A stretch of DNA of 64,000 bases from UBA11612 sp964475755 (lineage in GTDB: Bacteria > Pseudomonadota > Alphaproteobacteria > Rhodospirillales > Rhodospirillaceae): contig CAYYXR010000005.1 in NCBI GenBank assembly GCA_964475755.1, forward strand, positions 32,257-96,256, written 5' to 3'. How positions within the stretch are numbered: position 1 is the first letter of the stretch; every line of letters begins with the position of its first letter. This document shows, piece after piece, positions 49,922 through 59,341 of the stretch. The notes below the pieces were generated by a model. The model worked only from the letters and a program-made list of their open reading frames with translations. It was not told the DNA's origin and did not search any database. The position numbers were made by a program, and so were the translations under genes.

Positions 49922-51295
49922 ATGCCAAAGAAGGCCGCCACAGACACGCCAAAAGACAAATCCAGCGAGAACACTCTGCGTGGGCGCGTGAAGCGCTATG
50001 CCCAGGTGGGCGGTGCTATCGGGGGGCTCGCGGCCCGCAGCGTCGGTGGCCGCATGACCGGGGCCAAAACCGACCATTTCAAGAGCGCGGAAAGCCTAAA
50101 ACTCGCCCTTGGCGGGCTCAAAGGCCCGCTGATGAAGATCGCGCAGATTCTCGCCACCATCCCAGAGGCGATACCTCCCGAATACGCTCAGGAACTCGCG
50201 CACCTGCAATCCAACGCCCCGCATATGGGCTGGCCCTTTGTGAACCGGCGTATGACCACCGAGCTGGGCGAGGATTGGAAAACCCGCTTCAAATCCTTCG
50301 AACGCGAGGCGGCGCGCGCAGCCTCGTTGGGTCAGGTGCACAAGGCGTCGTCGTTGGATGGCGACGATCTTGCCTGCAAGCTTCAGTACCCGGACATGGA
50401 TTCCGTTGTCGCCGCCGATCTGCGGCAATTGAAGCTGGTGTTCGCCGCTTACCGGCGTTTCGATCCCGCCATTGATCCGTCGGAAATTCACGCCGAGATT
50501 TCCGAGCGTCTGACCGAGGAACTCGATTACCGTAACGAAGCGCACAACATGGCGCTGTATCGGCACATGCTCTCGGCGGAAAAACGCGTGCATGTGCCCG
50601 ATGTGTTCGATGATCTCTCCACACGCCGGCTGCTCACCATGTCGTGGCTGGAGGGCAGGCCCATCAAGGACGTGGCTGCGGAGTCCGATCAAAAAACACG
50701 CGACGCTATTGCCGTGAACATGTTCCGTGCATGGTATGTGCCGTTTTACAAATACGGCGTTATTCACGGTGACCCGCATCTGGGAAATTACACCGTGCGC
50801 CCGGATACCAGCGTCAATCTCATGGACTTCGGATGTATCCGTATTTTCGCGCCGAGTTTTGTGAAGGGCGTGATCGATTTGTACCGCGCCATCGAGAAGG
50901 GCGATCATGACCTTGCGGTGGCGGCCTATGAGACCTGGGGCTTTGTCGGCCTGAGCAAAGAGATGATCGAAACGCTGAACATTTGGGCGTCTTTTGTCTA
51001 TGCGCCGTTGATGGAAGATCGCCCGCGCCTGATCGAGGAAACCAACGCCGCCGAATACGGGCGCAGCACGGTGGCCAAGGTGCACAAGGAATTGAAGCGC
51101 CTAGGCGGCGTAAAGCCGCCGCGCGAATTCGTGCTGATGGACCGCGCGGCCATAGGTCTTGGATCGGTATTCATGCACCTGCAGGCGGAAGTGAACTGGT
51201 ATCAGCTGTTTCACGAAACCATCGAAGGCTTCGATGTCAATGCGCTGGAAAAAACCCAAACAGCGGCGCTGAAAAAGGCGGGGCTGGATAACTAG
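49922..51295 (+). CDS. ABC1/AarF (UbiB-like) atypical kinase
   Basis: 457-residue ABC1-kinase family protein. KGxxxKxxQ-type motif in GGLKGPLMKIAQILATIPEA, alanine-rich loop AARAASLGQVHKA, catalytic loop HGDPHLGNYTV and metal site VNLMDFGCIRI are all visible. Members support ubiquinone synthesis or lipid export and are ATPases rather than classical kinases. No C-terminal membrane helices are obvious, unlike Escherichia coli UbiB; the N-terminus looks basic and soluble. COQ9, another ubiquinone factor, is encoded at 62565-63257. Confidence 0.9.
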   Translation: MPKKAATDTPKDKSSENTLRGRVKRYAQVGGAIGGLAARSVGGRMTGAKTDHFKSAESLKLALGGLKGPLMKIAQILATIPEAIPPEYAQELAHLQSNAPHMGWPFVNRRMTTELGEDWKTRFKSFEREAARAASLGQVHKASSLDGDDLACKLQYPDMDSVVAADLRQLKLVFAAYRRFDPAIDPSEIHAEISERLTEELDYRNEAHNMALYRHMLSAEKRVHVPDVFDDLSTRRLLTMSWLEGRPIKDVAAESDQKTRDAIAVNMFRAWYVPFYKYGVIHGDPHLGNYTVRPDTSVNLMDFGCIRIFAPSFVKGVIDLYRAIEKGDHDLAVAAYETWGFVGLSKEMIETLNIWASFVYAPLMEDRPRLIEETNAAEYGRSTVAKVHKELKRLGGVKPPREFVLMDRAAIGLGSVFMHLQAEVNWYQLFHETIEGFDVNALEKTQTAALKKAGLDN

Positions 51296-52227
51296 GGTGC
51301 GGCCCCCGGCTCTTGCCCAAACGTCTCGCACGGCGTATCGTTTTTGCTGCAATCGTTTTCCAGGTTGATCACGGCGGCGAACATGTCGCTGGCCATCATG
51401 AACTGAATGGGAATGAAGCGCCCGTCCGCCGAGAAATACAATCGGCTGTCCGTGTCCCTCATGCGTTCCTGTGCGCGCGGACGGAATCCGAAGACCGGCT
51501 CCAAGACGGTGGTCACGGGGACGACCGCGACTTCCTCGCCTTTGATGTTGGTGCTGCGTACAGGGGCGGTTCTTCCAACAATGTCATAACGGCGCCGTCC
51601 GTCGTAGATCGGCACGCGGAAATTTTTCGCCGGCCCGGCCGCGCCGCCCTGGGCCATGATCTGACGCCGTGCGGCGATGAACGCGCCCATGGGATCGAGC
51701 ACGTTCTTGCGCAAGTCCTCGGGCACTGGCTTGTCATCATCATCGTCGTCGCGGTCGTCTTGGTTCCAGGGCATGTCCTCTTGTGCGAGGTCCTCGCCGG
51801 TTACGGGATTGAAGAGCCGCTCTTCGACGACGGCTTCACGTGTGTCCGGATGAAAGTTCATGATCATCTCGGAGGCGTACTCGCCGCCGGTCCACTGCCG
51901 GTGAAAACGGTCGGGCAGGGGCATGAGCGTTTGCGTGCCGTTTTGCAGCGAGGACTCGATGAAATCGCCGCGCCCGGTAATATCGGCGCTGAAGTTTTCC
52001 ACCCAGCGCACGACGCCGCGCGATACCACTTTCAATTGCGATGAATAGCCGGCCTCACTTTGATCGAGCGTGACCAGCAGGTCCGCGACATGGAGGCCAC
52101 CGAGCATGGCCGCATAGGTCAGCCGTTCGGTTTGCTCGATGTCAGCCGCGTCCGTAGGCGCGCCGAAAGATGCGCCCATTAAAACCGCAGCCGTTGTCGA
52201 AATCACTCGCCGCCGTGAACGTGCCAT
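51292..52227 (-). CDS. DUF3108 domain protein, exported
   Basis: 311-residue periplasmic protein. Signal MARSRRRVISTTAAVLMGAS then GAPTDAADIEQTERLTYAAM; DUF3108 beta-rich core with GLHVADLLVTLDQSEAGYSS, RWVENFSADITGRGDFIESS, and YDGRRRYDI in the second half. A low-complexity acidic insert (DDRDDDDDD) sits near residue 155. Function unknown; family members lie in the envelope. Start 52227 chosen by signal and ggagcgag. Stop overlaps the convergent UbiB-like stop. Confidence 0.8.
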   Translation of the reverse strand: MARSRRRVISTTAAVLMGASFGAPTDAADIEQTERLTYAAMLGGLHVADLLVTLDQSEAGYSSQLKVVSRGVVRWVENFSADITGRGDFIESSLQNGTQTLMPLPDRFHRQWTGGEYASEMIMNFHPDTREAVVEERLFNPVTGEDLAQEDMPWNQDDRDDDDDDKPVPEDLRKNVLDPMGAFIAARRQIMAQGGAAGPAKNFRVPIYDGRRRYDIVGRTAPVRSTNIKGEEVAVVPVTTVLEPVFGFRPRAQERMRDTDSRLYFSADGRFIPIQFMMASDMFAAVINLENDCSKNDTPCETFGQEPGAAP

Positions 52228-52456
52228 TTCGCTCGCTCCGCCTGTTGAGTTGGGAGCCAGTCTAGAGGATTCGCCTCCTGTCTGCCTATGGTGAACCGGT
52301 TGTATGTGTCGGTCCCGGGACTCTCCATGAAACCCGCCGAGAAGCAGGGCTTGGCAATGGGGTCGAAAATCTGGTTGTATGAATGTTACAAACAGTGAGC
52401 CGAAATCTATAGAGCGGGGCCGCACCCTGCCTTCTGCCTTTGTTAGGGAATCTTCA

Positions 52457-53605
52457 ATGCAGATAGCCGTTTTAAAGGAGCGACGCGCCGGAGAGCTCCG
52501 CGTGGCAGCATCGCCCGAGTCCGTGAAGAAGTTTGTCGCCGCGGGATGCAAGGTGACGATTGAAACCGGAGCCGGCGCGGGGTCCAAGATATCCGATGCG
52601 GCGTACACGGAAATGGGTGCCACCATTGCGCCCGATGCCGCGACTGCCGCCGGGTCTGCCGATATGGTGTTCAAGATCCAGCGGCCCATGACCGCCGAAG
52701 AAGGCACCGATGAAATTGGTTACCTGAAGTCCGGCTCCATTCTCATGGCGCACTTGAATGCACTGACCAATAAGTCGCTGATGGAGGCGCTGGCCAAACA
52801 GGGCGTGACGACCTTTGCATTGGAGCTGATACCGCGCATTAGCCGCGCGCAAGCGATGGATATTCTGTCCTCGCAGTCGAACCTCGCCGGATACAAAGCC
52901 GTAGTGGACGCCGCGTCAACGTTCTCCAAGGCCATGCCGATGATGATGACCGCCGCCGGCACCATCGCCCCGGCGCGTGTGCTGGTGTTCGGCGCGGGCG
53001 TTGCGGGCTTGCAAGCCATTGCGACGGCCAAGCGCATGGGCGCCGTGGTGATGGCGACCGATGTGCGCTACGCGGCGAAGGAACAGGTTGAGTCCCTCGG
53101 CGGGAAATTCATCGTTTTTGACGAAGAGAAGATGAAGGCGGCGGAAACCTCCGGCGGTTACGCCAAGGAAATGGACGAGGACTTCAAGAAGAAGCAGGCC
53201 GAGGCGGTGAAAGCCGAAGTCTTGAAAGCCGATATTGTCATTACGACGGCGCTGATTCCGGGGCGTGCCGCACCGAAGTTGGTCACGGCGGACATGGTCG
53301 CCGGCATGAAATCCGGTTCGGTGATTGTCGATCTTGCGGCTGAAGCGGGCGGTAATGTGGACGGCACCGTCAAGAACGAGCTCGCGACCACATCGAACGG
53401 TGTGACAATCATGGGCTACACCAACATGTCGTCGCGCTTGGGCCGTGATGCGAGCACGCTGTTTGCTAAAAACATTCTCAATTTCGTGACGCCGATGCTC
53501 GACAAGGAAAGCGGCGCGCTGAACATCAACTGGGATGATGAACTGGTGAAGGGCACCTTGGTGACGAAGGGCGGAAGCATCGTACATCCGTCGTTGGCCG
53601 GTTAA
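52457..53605 (+). CDS. pntAA: NAD(P) transhydrogenase subunit alpha part 1
   Basis: 382-residue NAD(H)-binding domain I of proton-translocating transhydrogenase. IAVLKERRAGELRVAASPES at the N-terminus, the RQD-loop-like region, and Rossmann VLVFGAGVAGLQAIATAKR (about 175-193), then GRAAPKLVTADMVAGMKSGS. It contacts NADH and transfers hydride to NADP in PntB. Three-gene alpha1-alpha2-beta order with short spacings (11 and 9 nt) shows one operon. ATG at 52457 fits family start; the ribosome binding site is weak. Confidence 0.94.
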   Translation: MQIAVLKERRAGELRVAASPESVKKFVAAGCKVTIETGAGAGSKISDAAYTEMGATIAPDAATAAGSADMVFKIQRPMTAEEGTDEIGYLKSGSILMAHLNALTNKSLMEALAKQGVTTFALELIPRISRAQAMDILSSQSNLAGYKAVVDAASTFSKAMPMMMTAAGTIAPARVLVFGAGVAGLQAIATAKRMGAVVMATDVRYAAKEQVESLGGKFIVFDEEKMKAAETSGGYAKEMDEDFKKKQAEAVKAEVLKADIVITTALIPGRAAPKLVTADMVAGMKSGSVIVDLAAEAGGNVDGTVKNELATTSNGVTIMGYTNMSSRLGRDASTLFAKNILNFVTPMLDKESGALNINWDDELVKGTLVTKGGSIVHPSLAG

Positions 53606-53616
53606 GGAGATTATTG

Positions 53617-53955
53617 ATGGATGAATTGCATGCCCTCGCGCAACAGGCCACCGGCATGGCCTCCCACGGCCCGGCGGACTTTTGGTATCTACTGACCATC
53701 TTTGTGCTGGCGGTCTTCGTCGGCTTTTACGTGGTCTGGAGTGTCACACCGGCCTTGCACTCGCCGCTGATGGCTGTGACCAACGCAGTGTCGAGTGTGA
53801 TTATCGTCGGAGCGATCTTGGCCGCCGGACCGGAAGCGTTCGGGCCGTCTAAAATCCTCGGCTTTCTTGCTGTGGTGCTGGCCTCGGTGAACATCTTCGG
53901 CGGGTTCATCGTCACTCAGCGCATGCTTCAAATGTTCAAGAAAAAAGGCAAATAG
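53617..53955 (+). CDS. pntAB: NAD(P) transhydrogenase subunit alpha part 2
   Basis: 112-residue membrane protein, three hydrophobic helices (WYLLTIFVLAVFVGFYVVWS, NAVSSVIIVGAILAAG, ILGFLAVVLASVNIFGGFIV). This is the C-terminal membrane part of the alpha subunit, split off as in Rhodospirillum rubrum. Start 53617, 6 nt after aggaga; the adjacent TTG at 53614 is less likely. Completes the proton channel with PntB. Confidence 0.94.
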   Translation: MDELHALAQQATGMASHGPADFWYLLTIFVLAVFVGFYVVWSVTPALHSPLMAVTNAVSSVIIVGAILAAGPEAFGPSKILGFLAVVLASVNIFGGFIVTQRMLQMFKKKGK

Positions 53956-53964
53956 GGAATCGTC

Positions 53965-55356
53965 ATGTCATTAGGCGTTACACTTTTTGCCTACATTGTT
54001 GCGGGCATCTTTTTCATCCTGACCCTTCGCGGTCTGTCCAATCCTGAGACCTCGCGCCAGGGCAATATGCTCGGCATGATCGGCATGGCGATTGCCATTG
54101 CCACAACCATCGCCTCGCCGGTGGTGCAGAGTTACACCTGGATTATCGCAGGCATTGCGGTCGGCGGGATCATCGGCGCGGTGATCGCGCGCAAAATCCA
54201 AATGACGGCCTTGCCGCAGTTGGTGGCCGCGTTCCACAGCCTTGTCGGCTTGGCCGCTGTGTTGGTGGCGACTGCCGCACTGCTGTCGCCGGAGAGCTAC
54301 AATATCGGGCGGGTGGGCAGTATCGCGCCGGCCAGTCTCGTTGAAATGTCGCTCGGTCTTGCCATCGGCGCGATCACGTTCTCCGGCTCGGTGATCGCGT
54401 TCGCCAAGCTGCAAGGTTTGATGAGCGGCAATCCGCTGGTGTTCAAGGGTCAGCATTTCCTGAACGCGCTGCTGGGTATCAGTATGGTCGTGCTCGTGGT
54501 GCTGTTCTGCCTCAGCGAGAACTATTCGCTGTTCTTCGCGCTGATGGCCGTCAGCTTTCTTTTGGGCTTCCTTTTGATCCTGCCCATCGGCGGCGCGGAC
54601 ATGCCCGTCGTTGTGTCTATGCTGAACAGTTATTCCGGCTGGGCGGCGGCAGGCATCGGCTTCACGCTGCAAAACAGTTTGTTAATTATTGTCGGCGCGC
54701 TGGTGGGCTCGTCGGGGGCGATCCTGTCCTACATTATGTGTAAGGGCATGAACCGCTCGATCTTCAACGTCATACTCGGCGGCTTCGGTGGGGATGCCGC
54801 GGCAGCCGGTCCGGGCGGCGCGAAAGAACAGCGCCCGGTCAAAGCGGGCTCGGCCGATGACGCGGCCTTTATCATGAAAAACGCATCAAAGGTGATCGTC
54901 GTGCCCGGTTACGGTATGGCGGTGGCCCAGGCCCAGCATGCGTTGCGCGAAATGGCCGACAAACTGAAAGCCGAGGGCGTGGACGTGAAGTACGCGATTC
55001 ACCCGGTCGCGGGCCGTATGCCGGGGCACATGAACGTGCTGTTGGCCGAGGCGAACGTGCCCTACGACGAAGTCTTCGAATTGGAAGAGATCAATCACGA
55101 GTTCTCAACGGCCGACGCCGTGTATGTGATCGGCGCGAACGACGTCACCAACCCGGTCGCCAAAACTGATCCGGCGAGCCCGATCTACGGCATGCCCATT
55201 CTCGACGTGGAAAAGGCAAAGACGGTGCTGTTCGTCAAACGGTCAATGGCCGCGGGCTATGCCGGCGTGGATAACGAGTTGTTCTTCCGCGACAACACCA
55301 TGATGCTCTTCGGCGATGCCAAGAAAATGACCGAGGAAATCGTCGGGGCGCTATAG
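53965..55356 (+). CDS. pntB: NAD(P) transhydrogenase subunit beta
   Basis: 463-residue subunit. N-terminal ~260 residues form membrane helices (LRGLSNPETSRQGNMLGMIG, MVVLVVLFCLSENYSLFFAL). C-terminal domain III binds NADP(H): VIVVPGYGMAVAQAQHALRE, IHPVAGRMPGHMNVLLAEAN, and VIGANDVTNPVAKTDP. Together with pntAA/pntAB it makes NADPH from NADH using the proton gradient, useful for biosynthesis and redox defence. Starts 9 nt after pntAB. Confidence 0.95.
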   Translation: MSLGVTLFAYIVAGIFFILTLRGLSNPETSRQGNMLGMIGMAIAIATTIASPVVQSYTWIIAGIAVGGIIGAVIARKIQMTALPQLVAAFHSLVGLAAVLVATAALLSPESYNIGRVGSIAPASLVEMSLGLAIGAITFSGSVIAFAKLQGLMSGNPLVFKGQHFLNALLGISMVVLVVLFCLSENYSLFFALMAVSFLLGFLLILPIGGADMPVVVSMLNSYSGWAAAGIGFTLQNSLLIIVGALVGSSGAILSYIMCKGMNRSIFNVILGGFGGDAAAAGPGGAKEQRPVKAGSADDAAFIMKNASKVIVVPGYGMAVAQAQHALREMADKLKAEGVDVKYAIHPVAGRMPGHMNVLLAEANVPYDEVFELEEINHEFSTADAVYVIGANDVTNPVAKTDPASPIYGMPILDVEKAKTVLFVKRSMAAGYAGVDNELFFRDNTMMLFGDAKKMTEEIVGAL

Positions 55357-55465
55357 CTTTATATCGCCTTGAGCCGTGCAACCATTGCGGCATATTATTC
55401 GTTAAAGATCGAGTTTGGGGTGATTGTCCCGTTCCGGGGATAACCGTATTCGGAGGTTAAATTTC

Positions 55466-55624
55466 ATGACGACTCAGTTCACGTCTAAATTCCGCTCGCT
55501 GTTTTTGATGCTGATGGTCGCCCTCGGCGCCGCCACCATGCTCAGCGCGTGCAACACCATTGAAGGCATGGGCAAGGACATCAAGAGCGGCGGCAAGGCG
55601 ATCGAAGACGCCGCTAAGGATTAA
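55466..55624 (+). CDS. Entericidin A/B-like small lipoprotein
   Basis: 52-residue lipoprotein: signal FRSLFLMLMVALGAATMLSA ending at a lipobox Cys (LSAC), then NTIEGMGKDIKSGGKAIEDA. The N-T-xx-G-x-G-xD pattern is that of entericidin (EcnB/osmotically induced lipoprotein). Start 55466 follows cggagg by 9 nt. Role unclear outside enterics; possibly envelope stress. Isolated by spacing. Confidence 0.87.
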   Translation: MTTQFTSKFRSLFLMLMVALGAATMLSACNTIEGMGKDIKSGGKAIEDAAKD

Positions 55625-55703
55625 CGCTATCGGGCCTTGGAATCGCCAGCGTCGCATAAACCGTGTAAGATAAGGTTTGCGTTAGCCAGGCAGGCGAGTG
55701 CCG

Positions 55704-56444
55704 ATGGCCCATATTTTTCTACCCGACGGGCGCAAGTTCCGCGTCCGTCTATTTCCAAGGCAAAAGGCTGTTAGGCGCCGCCGAAAGGCGCCGCCGACGT
55801 CTCTGTCGCTATTTGATCCTCCGGAAGATGAGTCTCTGGACACGCCGGCGGAGCGGCTTGCCGCGCGTGTCGCGGAACTCTGCGTTCTGAATGCGAACAA
55901 TGCGCTTATTCTGGACCGCTTTCCGGAGCTTGGCCTGCGCGATTGGTGGTTGGCGTCCGGATGTCTTTGTCAGACCGTATGGAACCTGAAGAGCGGGAAC
56001 GCGGCTGATCGCGGTATTCAGGATTACGATATATGTTATTTTTCAGAAGACACGTCGGCGGAAGCCGAGGACGAAGTCATAAACGATGTCACTTCTTTAT
56101 TTAAAGACACCCCAATCAAGGTGCAAGTCCGTAATCAGGCCCGCGTACATCTCTGGTATCCGGAAAAGTTCGGCGTGGCCTATCCGCCGTTGACGACGGC
56201 CAGTGAGGGGATCATGCGGTTTACCTCTTCATCCCAAGCCATTGGTATCAAACGTACGGGGGATGAATTCATGGACGTCTACGCGCCCTTTGGGGTGGGC
56301 GATGTTTGGGACATGGTCGTGAAGCCGAACCGCGTCTTGCCCATGGCCCAGGTCTATGAGGAAAAAGCCGCTCGTTGGCGCTCTCTGTGGCCACGGCTGA
56401 CAGTTTATCCTTGGGTTGATGATGACGAGAAAAAATCAACCTAA
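55704..56444 (+). CDS. Nucleotidyltransferase family protein (PF06042-like)
   Basis: 246-residue protein. A basic N-terminus (PRQKAVRRRRKAPPT), then the nucleotidyltransferase-like core WWLASGCLCQTVWNLKSG, GIQDYDICYFSEDTSAEAED and VQVRNQARVHLWYPEKFG. The D-Y-D pair (DYDICYF) is the probable metal site. Family members were once called DUF925; biological role unknown. ATG at 55704 and GTG at 55698 are both possible; spacing argues neither strongly. Next gene Kup is 117 nt away. Confidence 0.82.
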   Translation: MAHIFLPDGRKFRVRLFPRQKAVRRRRKAPPTSLSLFDPPEDESLDTPAERLAARVAELCVLNANNALILDRFPELGLRDWWLASGCLCQTVWNLKSGNAADRGIQDYDICYFSEDTSAEAEDEVINDVTSLFKDTPIKVQVRNQARVHLWYPEKFGVAYPPLTTASEGIMRFTSSSQAIGIKRTGDEFMDVYAPFGVGDVWDMVVKPNRVLPMAQVYEEKAARWRSLWPRLTVYPWVDDDEKKST

Positions 56445-56561
56445 AATGACCATTTTAAAGCCTACAAGCCTTTGCATTCACATCGGAGAGTGCTAAATGG
56501 TGCCCGCTTTTCTGGGGCGTATATGACCCCACCCACCGCAGACAGGTTTGCGGCATAAAAC

Positions 56562-58511
56562 ATGACCCAGGATACGCCTGGCGAAACTCCCCAACCGGGC
56601 GAAAACGGTGCCGAACCCGCTGATGCGGGCGGTGGCCATCACGCGCACGCGCAGTCCATGCGGGCGCTGATGATCGGCGCCGTTGGCGTCATCTATGGCG
56701 ACATCGGCACCAGCCCACTGTACGCCATTCGGCAGGCCTTCACCGGCAATCACCCCATGGAGGTCGATGACATCAATGTGTTCGGCCTGCTGTCGCTCGT
56801 CTTTTGGGCGCTGATCATTGTGGTGACACTAAAGTACACCATGCTGATGACGCGCGCCGACAATAAAGGGCAGGGCGGCAGCTTGGCGCTGTTGGCCCGC
56901 CTGACACAGGCGGTTAGAGGCAGCGACCGCGTTTGGGTGGGGCCGCTTATCGTCATCCTCGGTGTGACCGCAGGCGCTTTGTTTTACGGCGACAGCATGA
57001 TCACCCCGGCGATCTCGGTGCTCAGCGCCGTGGAAGGTCTCGAGGTTGCAGTGCCAGGACTTGGGCGGTTCGTCATACCGCTGACCATCGCCATTCTTGT
57101 CTCGCTGTTTTTGCTGCAAAGCCGGGGCACGGCCAAAGTGGGGCGCCTGTTCGGGCCGGTTATGATTGTGTGGTTCATCACGCTAGCGCTCATCGGAATT
57201 TATAATATCGTTCAGGCGCCGCAAATCCTGATGGCGCTGAACCCGTATTACGCCATTCAGTTCTTTGCGGTTCACACGACGGCGGCATTTCTGTCTTTGT
57301 CAGCCGTCATCCTCGTCGTCACGGGCGGCGAGGCGCTCTATGCCGATATGGGTCACTTTGGCCGCGAGCCGGTGAAGCGTTCATGGATAACATTTGTGCT
57401 GCCCGCGCTGACGTTGAACTACTTTGGGCAAGGTGCGCTGCTATTGCGCTCGCCGGACGCGGTTGTGAGTCCATTCTACCGTATGGTGCCTGAGTGGGCG
57501 GCATTGCCGATGGTCGGTCTCGCGACCATCGCGACGGTCATCGCCTCACAAGCTGTGATTACCGGGTCCTATTCCGTCACCCGACAAGCCATGCAGCTCG
57601 GCTTTTTGCCCCGCATGAAAACGGTGCATACCTCGGAAACCGAGTCAGGCCAGATCTACATTCCGTTTGTGAACTGGATGCTTTTGGTTGTGGTGATCTT
57701 TCTTGTCCTCGGCTTCCAGTCCTCCAATGGTTTGGCGTCCGCGTACGGCGTTGCGCTCTCCATGACCATGCTGATCGATACGCTGCTGATCGCCGTTGCG
57801 ATGTTCCTGATGTGGAAGTGGAAAACATGGATTGTTGGCGCAATAGCTGTCGGGCTTTTGATTGTTGATGGTGCCTTTGTTGCCTCCAACGCAACCAAAG
57901 TCGTGTCCGGGGGGTGGGTGCCGCTCGTGGTGGGTGCGGCGATCTTCCTCTTGCTCATGACTTGGAAAAAGGGCCGCCGCCTTTTGTCGAACCGCATGGC
58001 AGAAGAAGCGATGCCGGTGGAGATGTTCCTGGATTCACTTAACCCATCCATTACGCGCGTGCCCGGCACGGCGTTTTTCCTGTCAGGCACCACAGAAGGT
58101 GTGCCTCACGCCATGCTTCATAATCTAAAGCACAATAAAGTGGTTCATGAGCGCGTGGTGTTTTTGACGGTGATGACCGAGGAAGTGCCGCACGTTAAAG
58201 ACGATGAGCGCATCGAGGTGCAGCACCTGGGTCGGCGGTTTTATCGTATGGTGATGCGTTACGGCTATATGGACGAAACCAATATTCCCGAAGACCTCGC
58301 GACCTACGCGCCGTCGAACTTTGAATTCAACAATATGGAATCGTCCTACTTCCTGGGCCGCGAGACGCTCATTCCCAGCCGCCGGCCGGGCATGCCCCTC
58401 TGGCGCGAAGGACTGTTCTCGTGGATGTCGCGCTCCGCGACAAGCGCCATGGATTTCTTCAAACTTCCGCCCGACCGTGTGGTGGAAGTGGGCACGCAGG
58501 TGGAGATTTAG
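56562..58511 (+). CDS. kup: Potassium uptake protein Kup
   Basis: 649-residue K+ symporter: N-terminal cytosolic Gly/Glu-rich region, then YGDIGTSPLYAIRQAF (family signature), about 12 helices in total, and a C-terminal cytosolic domain of about 150 residues (from about 480). Characteristic segments: KYTMLMTRADNKGQGGSLAL, GEALYADMGHFGREPVKRSW and LNYFGQGALLL. Proton-coupled, works at low K+ or acidic pH. Weak ribosome binding site. Stop overlaps the convergent GNAT stop. Confidence 0.95.
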   Translation: MTQDTPGETPQPGENGAEPADAGGGHHAHAQSMRALMIGAVGVIYGDIGTSPLYAIRQAFTGNHPMEVDDINVFGLLSLVFWALIIVVTLKYTMLMTRADNKGQGGSLALLARLTQAVRGSDRVWVGPLIVILGVTAGALFYGDSMITPAISVLSAVEGLEVAVPGLGRFVIPLTIAILVSLFLLQSRGTAKVGRLFGPVMIVWFITLALIGIYNIVQAPQILMALNPYYAIQFFAVHTTAAFLSLSAVILVVTGGEALYADMGHFGREPVKRSWITFVLPALTLNYFGQGALLLRSPDAVVSPFYRMVPEWAALPMVGLATIATVIASQAVITGSYSVTRQAMQLGFLPRMKTVHTSETESGQIYIPFVNWMLLVVVIFLVLGFQSSNGLASAYGVALSMTMLIDTLLIAVAMFLMWKWKTWIVGAIAVGLLIVDGAFVASNATKVVSGGWVPLVVGAAIFLLLMTWKKGRRLLSNRMAEEAMPVEMFLDSLNPSITRVPGTAFFLSGTTEGVPHAMLHNLKHNKVVHERVVFLTVMTEEVPHVKDDERIEVQHLGRRFYRMVMRYGYMDETNIPEDLATYAPSNFEFNNMESSYFLGRETLIPSRRPGMPLWREGLFSWMSRSATSAMDFFKLPPDRVVEVGTQVEI

Positions 58512-58984
58512 GCCAGCGCCAATCCCATGCGCACGGCGGTGAATCTGAAGCCTGGAATATGTTCGGTGCGCCGGCCTTCGGGCACCCAGCCGCGTGAGCG
58601 GTAAAACGCCACCGCGTTCTCATTGGCCGCCAAGACTTCGAGCAGGGCTTTGCGTTGTCCGGCGCTTTTCAGTGTGTTGATGGCGGCATCATAGAGTGAG
58701 GAGCCGATGCCACAGCCCTGGTAGCCGGGGCGCACATACAGCATCCATATCACGCCGGCCGGATTGACGCCGACGACACCGGCCATCTCACCTTCGGTTT
58801 CCGCGATCCAAACACTTTGCCACTCGCCGGCGACAAAGCCGCCGATATCGGCGGTCTTGGCCAAAGTTGCGGCGGTATCGTCGGGCAATAGGTTCTGATT
58901 GGCGGCGAGCCAGGACTCCCGCACAAGGGCGGCAATATCCTGGGCGTCGGCGGCCGTGGCCTGCCGTATGCTAAGAGCGGTCAT
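58508..58984 (-). CDS. GNAT family N-acetyltransferase
   Basis: 158-residue acetyltransferase. AEGEMAGVVGVNPAGVIWML-like beta strands and the acetyl-CoA loop VRPGYQGCGIGSSLYDAAIN (R/Q-x-x-G-x-G/A), then ALLEVLAANENAVAFYRSRG, characteristic of RimI-like GNATs. Substrate unknown (amine, peptide N-terminus or antibiotic). Downstream of the rpsU terminator on the minus strand, so transcribed independently. Confidence 0.9.
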   Translation of the reverse strand: MTALSIRQATAADAQDIAALVRESWLAANQNLLPDDTAATLAKTADIGGFVAGEWQSVWIAETEGEMAGVVGVNPAGVIWMLYVRPGYQGCGIGSSLYDAAINTLKSAGQRKALLEVLAANENAVAFYRSRGWVPEGRRTEHIPGFRFTAVRMGLALA

Positions 58985-59054
58985 GTTTTTGCGTCCCCAA
59001 TCCCCAAACTGGAACCGGAATAGGGTACGCGCGACAAGTTTCCGGGGCGTTAAC

Positions 59055-59085
59055 GCAAAAAACGGAGCGGCGAATGCGCTCCGTT
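59055..59085 (-). terminator. Rho-independent terminator downstream of rpsU
   Basis: On the minus strand: nine-base stem AACGGAGCG/CGCTCCGTT, 7-nt loop, then TTTTGC. It separates rpsU from the GNAT gene. A second hairpin GGGCCGG/CCGGCCC with a weaker T-run lies at about 59108-59127. Confidence 0.82.
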
Positions 59086-59134
59086 TGGCGGTTTATTCAA
59101 ATGGAAAGGGCCGGAACGTGCCGGCCCAAATATC

Positions 59135-59341
59135 CTAGAAGCCTTCGCGCTCCAGGCGCTTGCGCTCCATCTTGCGGGCGCGGCGCACGGCCTCGGCTTT
59201 TTCGCGGGCCTTCTTTTCGGAGGGCTTTTCGTAGGATTTGCGGAGTTTCATTTCTCTAAAAATGCCTTCGCGCTGCATCTTCTTTTTCAGCGCCTTCAAG
59301 GCCTGATCGACATTGTTGTCGCGGACTACTACCTGAACCAG
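59135..59341 (-). CDS. rpsU: Ribosomal protein S21, apparent CTG start
   Basis: 68-residue S21 of the small subunit: VQVVVRDNNVDQALKALKKK, MQREGIFREMKLRKSYEKPS and the basic helix RRARKMERKRLEREGF. The codon before GTT-CAG (Val-Gln) is CTG, 7 nt after AAGGAG, and the frame has no ATG, GTG or TTG at that place; the next Met, at residue 22, would remove the conserved N-terminus. So CTG is very probably the start codon. Length (about 68) is normal. Followed by a strong terminator. Confidence 0.9.
   Translation of the reverse strand: MVQVVVRDNNVDQALKALKKKMQREGIFREMKLRKSYEKPSEKKAREKAEAVRRARKMERKRLEREGF

Noticed and set aside
56497..56526. Nine-codon ORF with a Shine-Dalgarno sequence upstream of kup
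   Set aside because: Very short, no attenuator-like alternative hairpins or regulatory codon run; likely chance.
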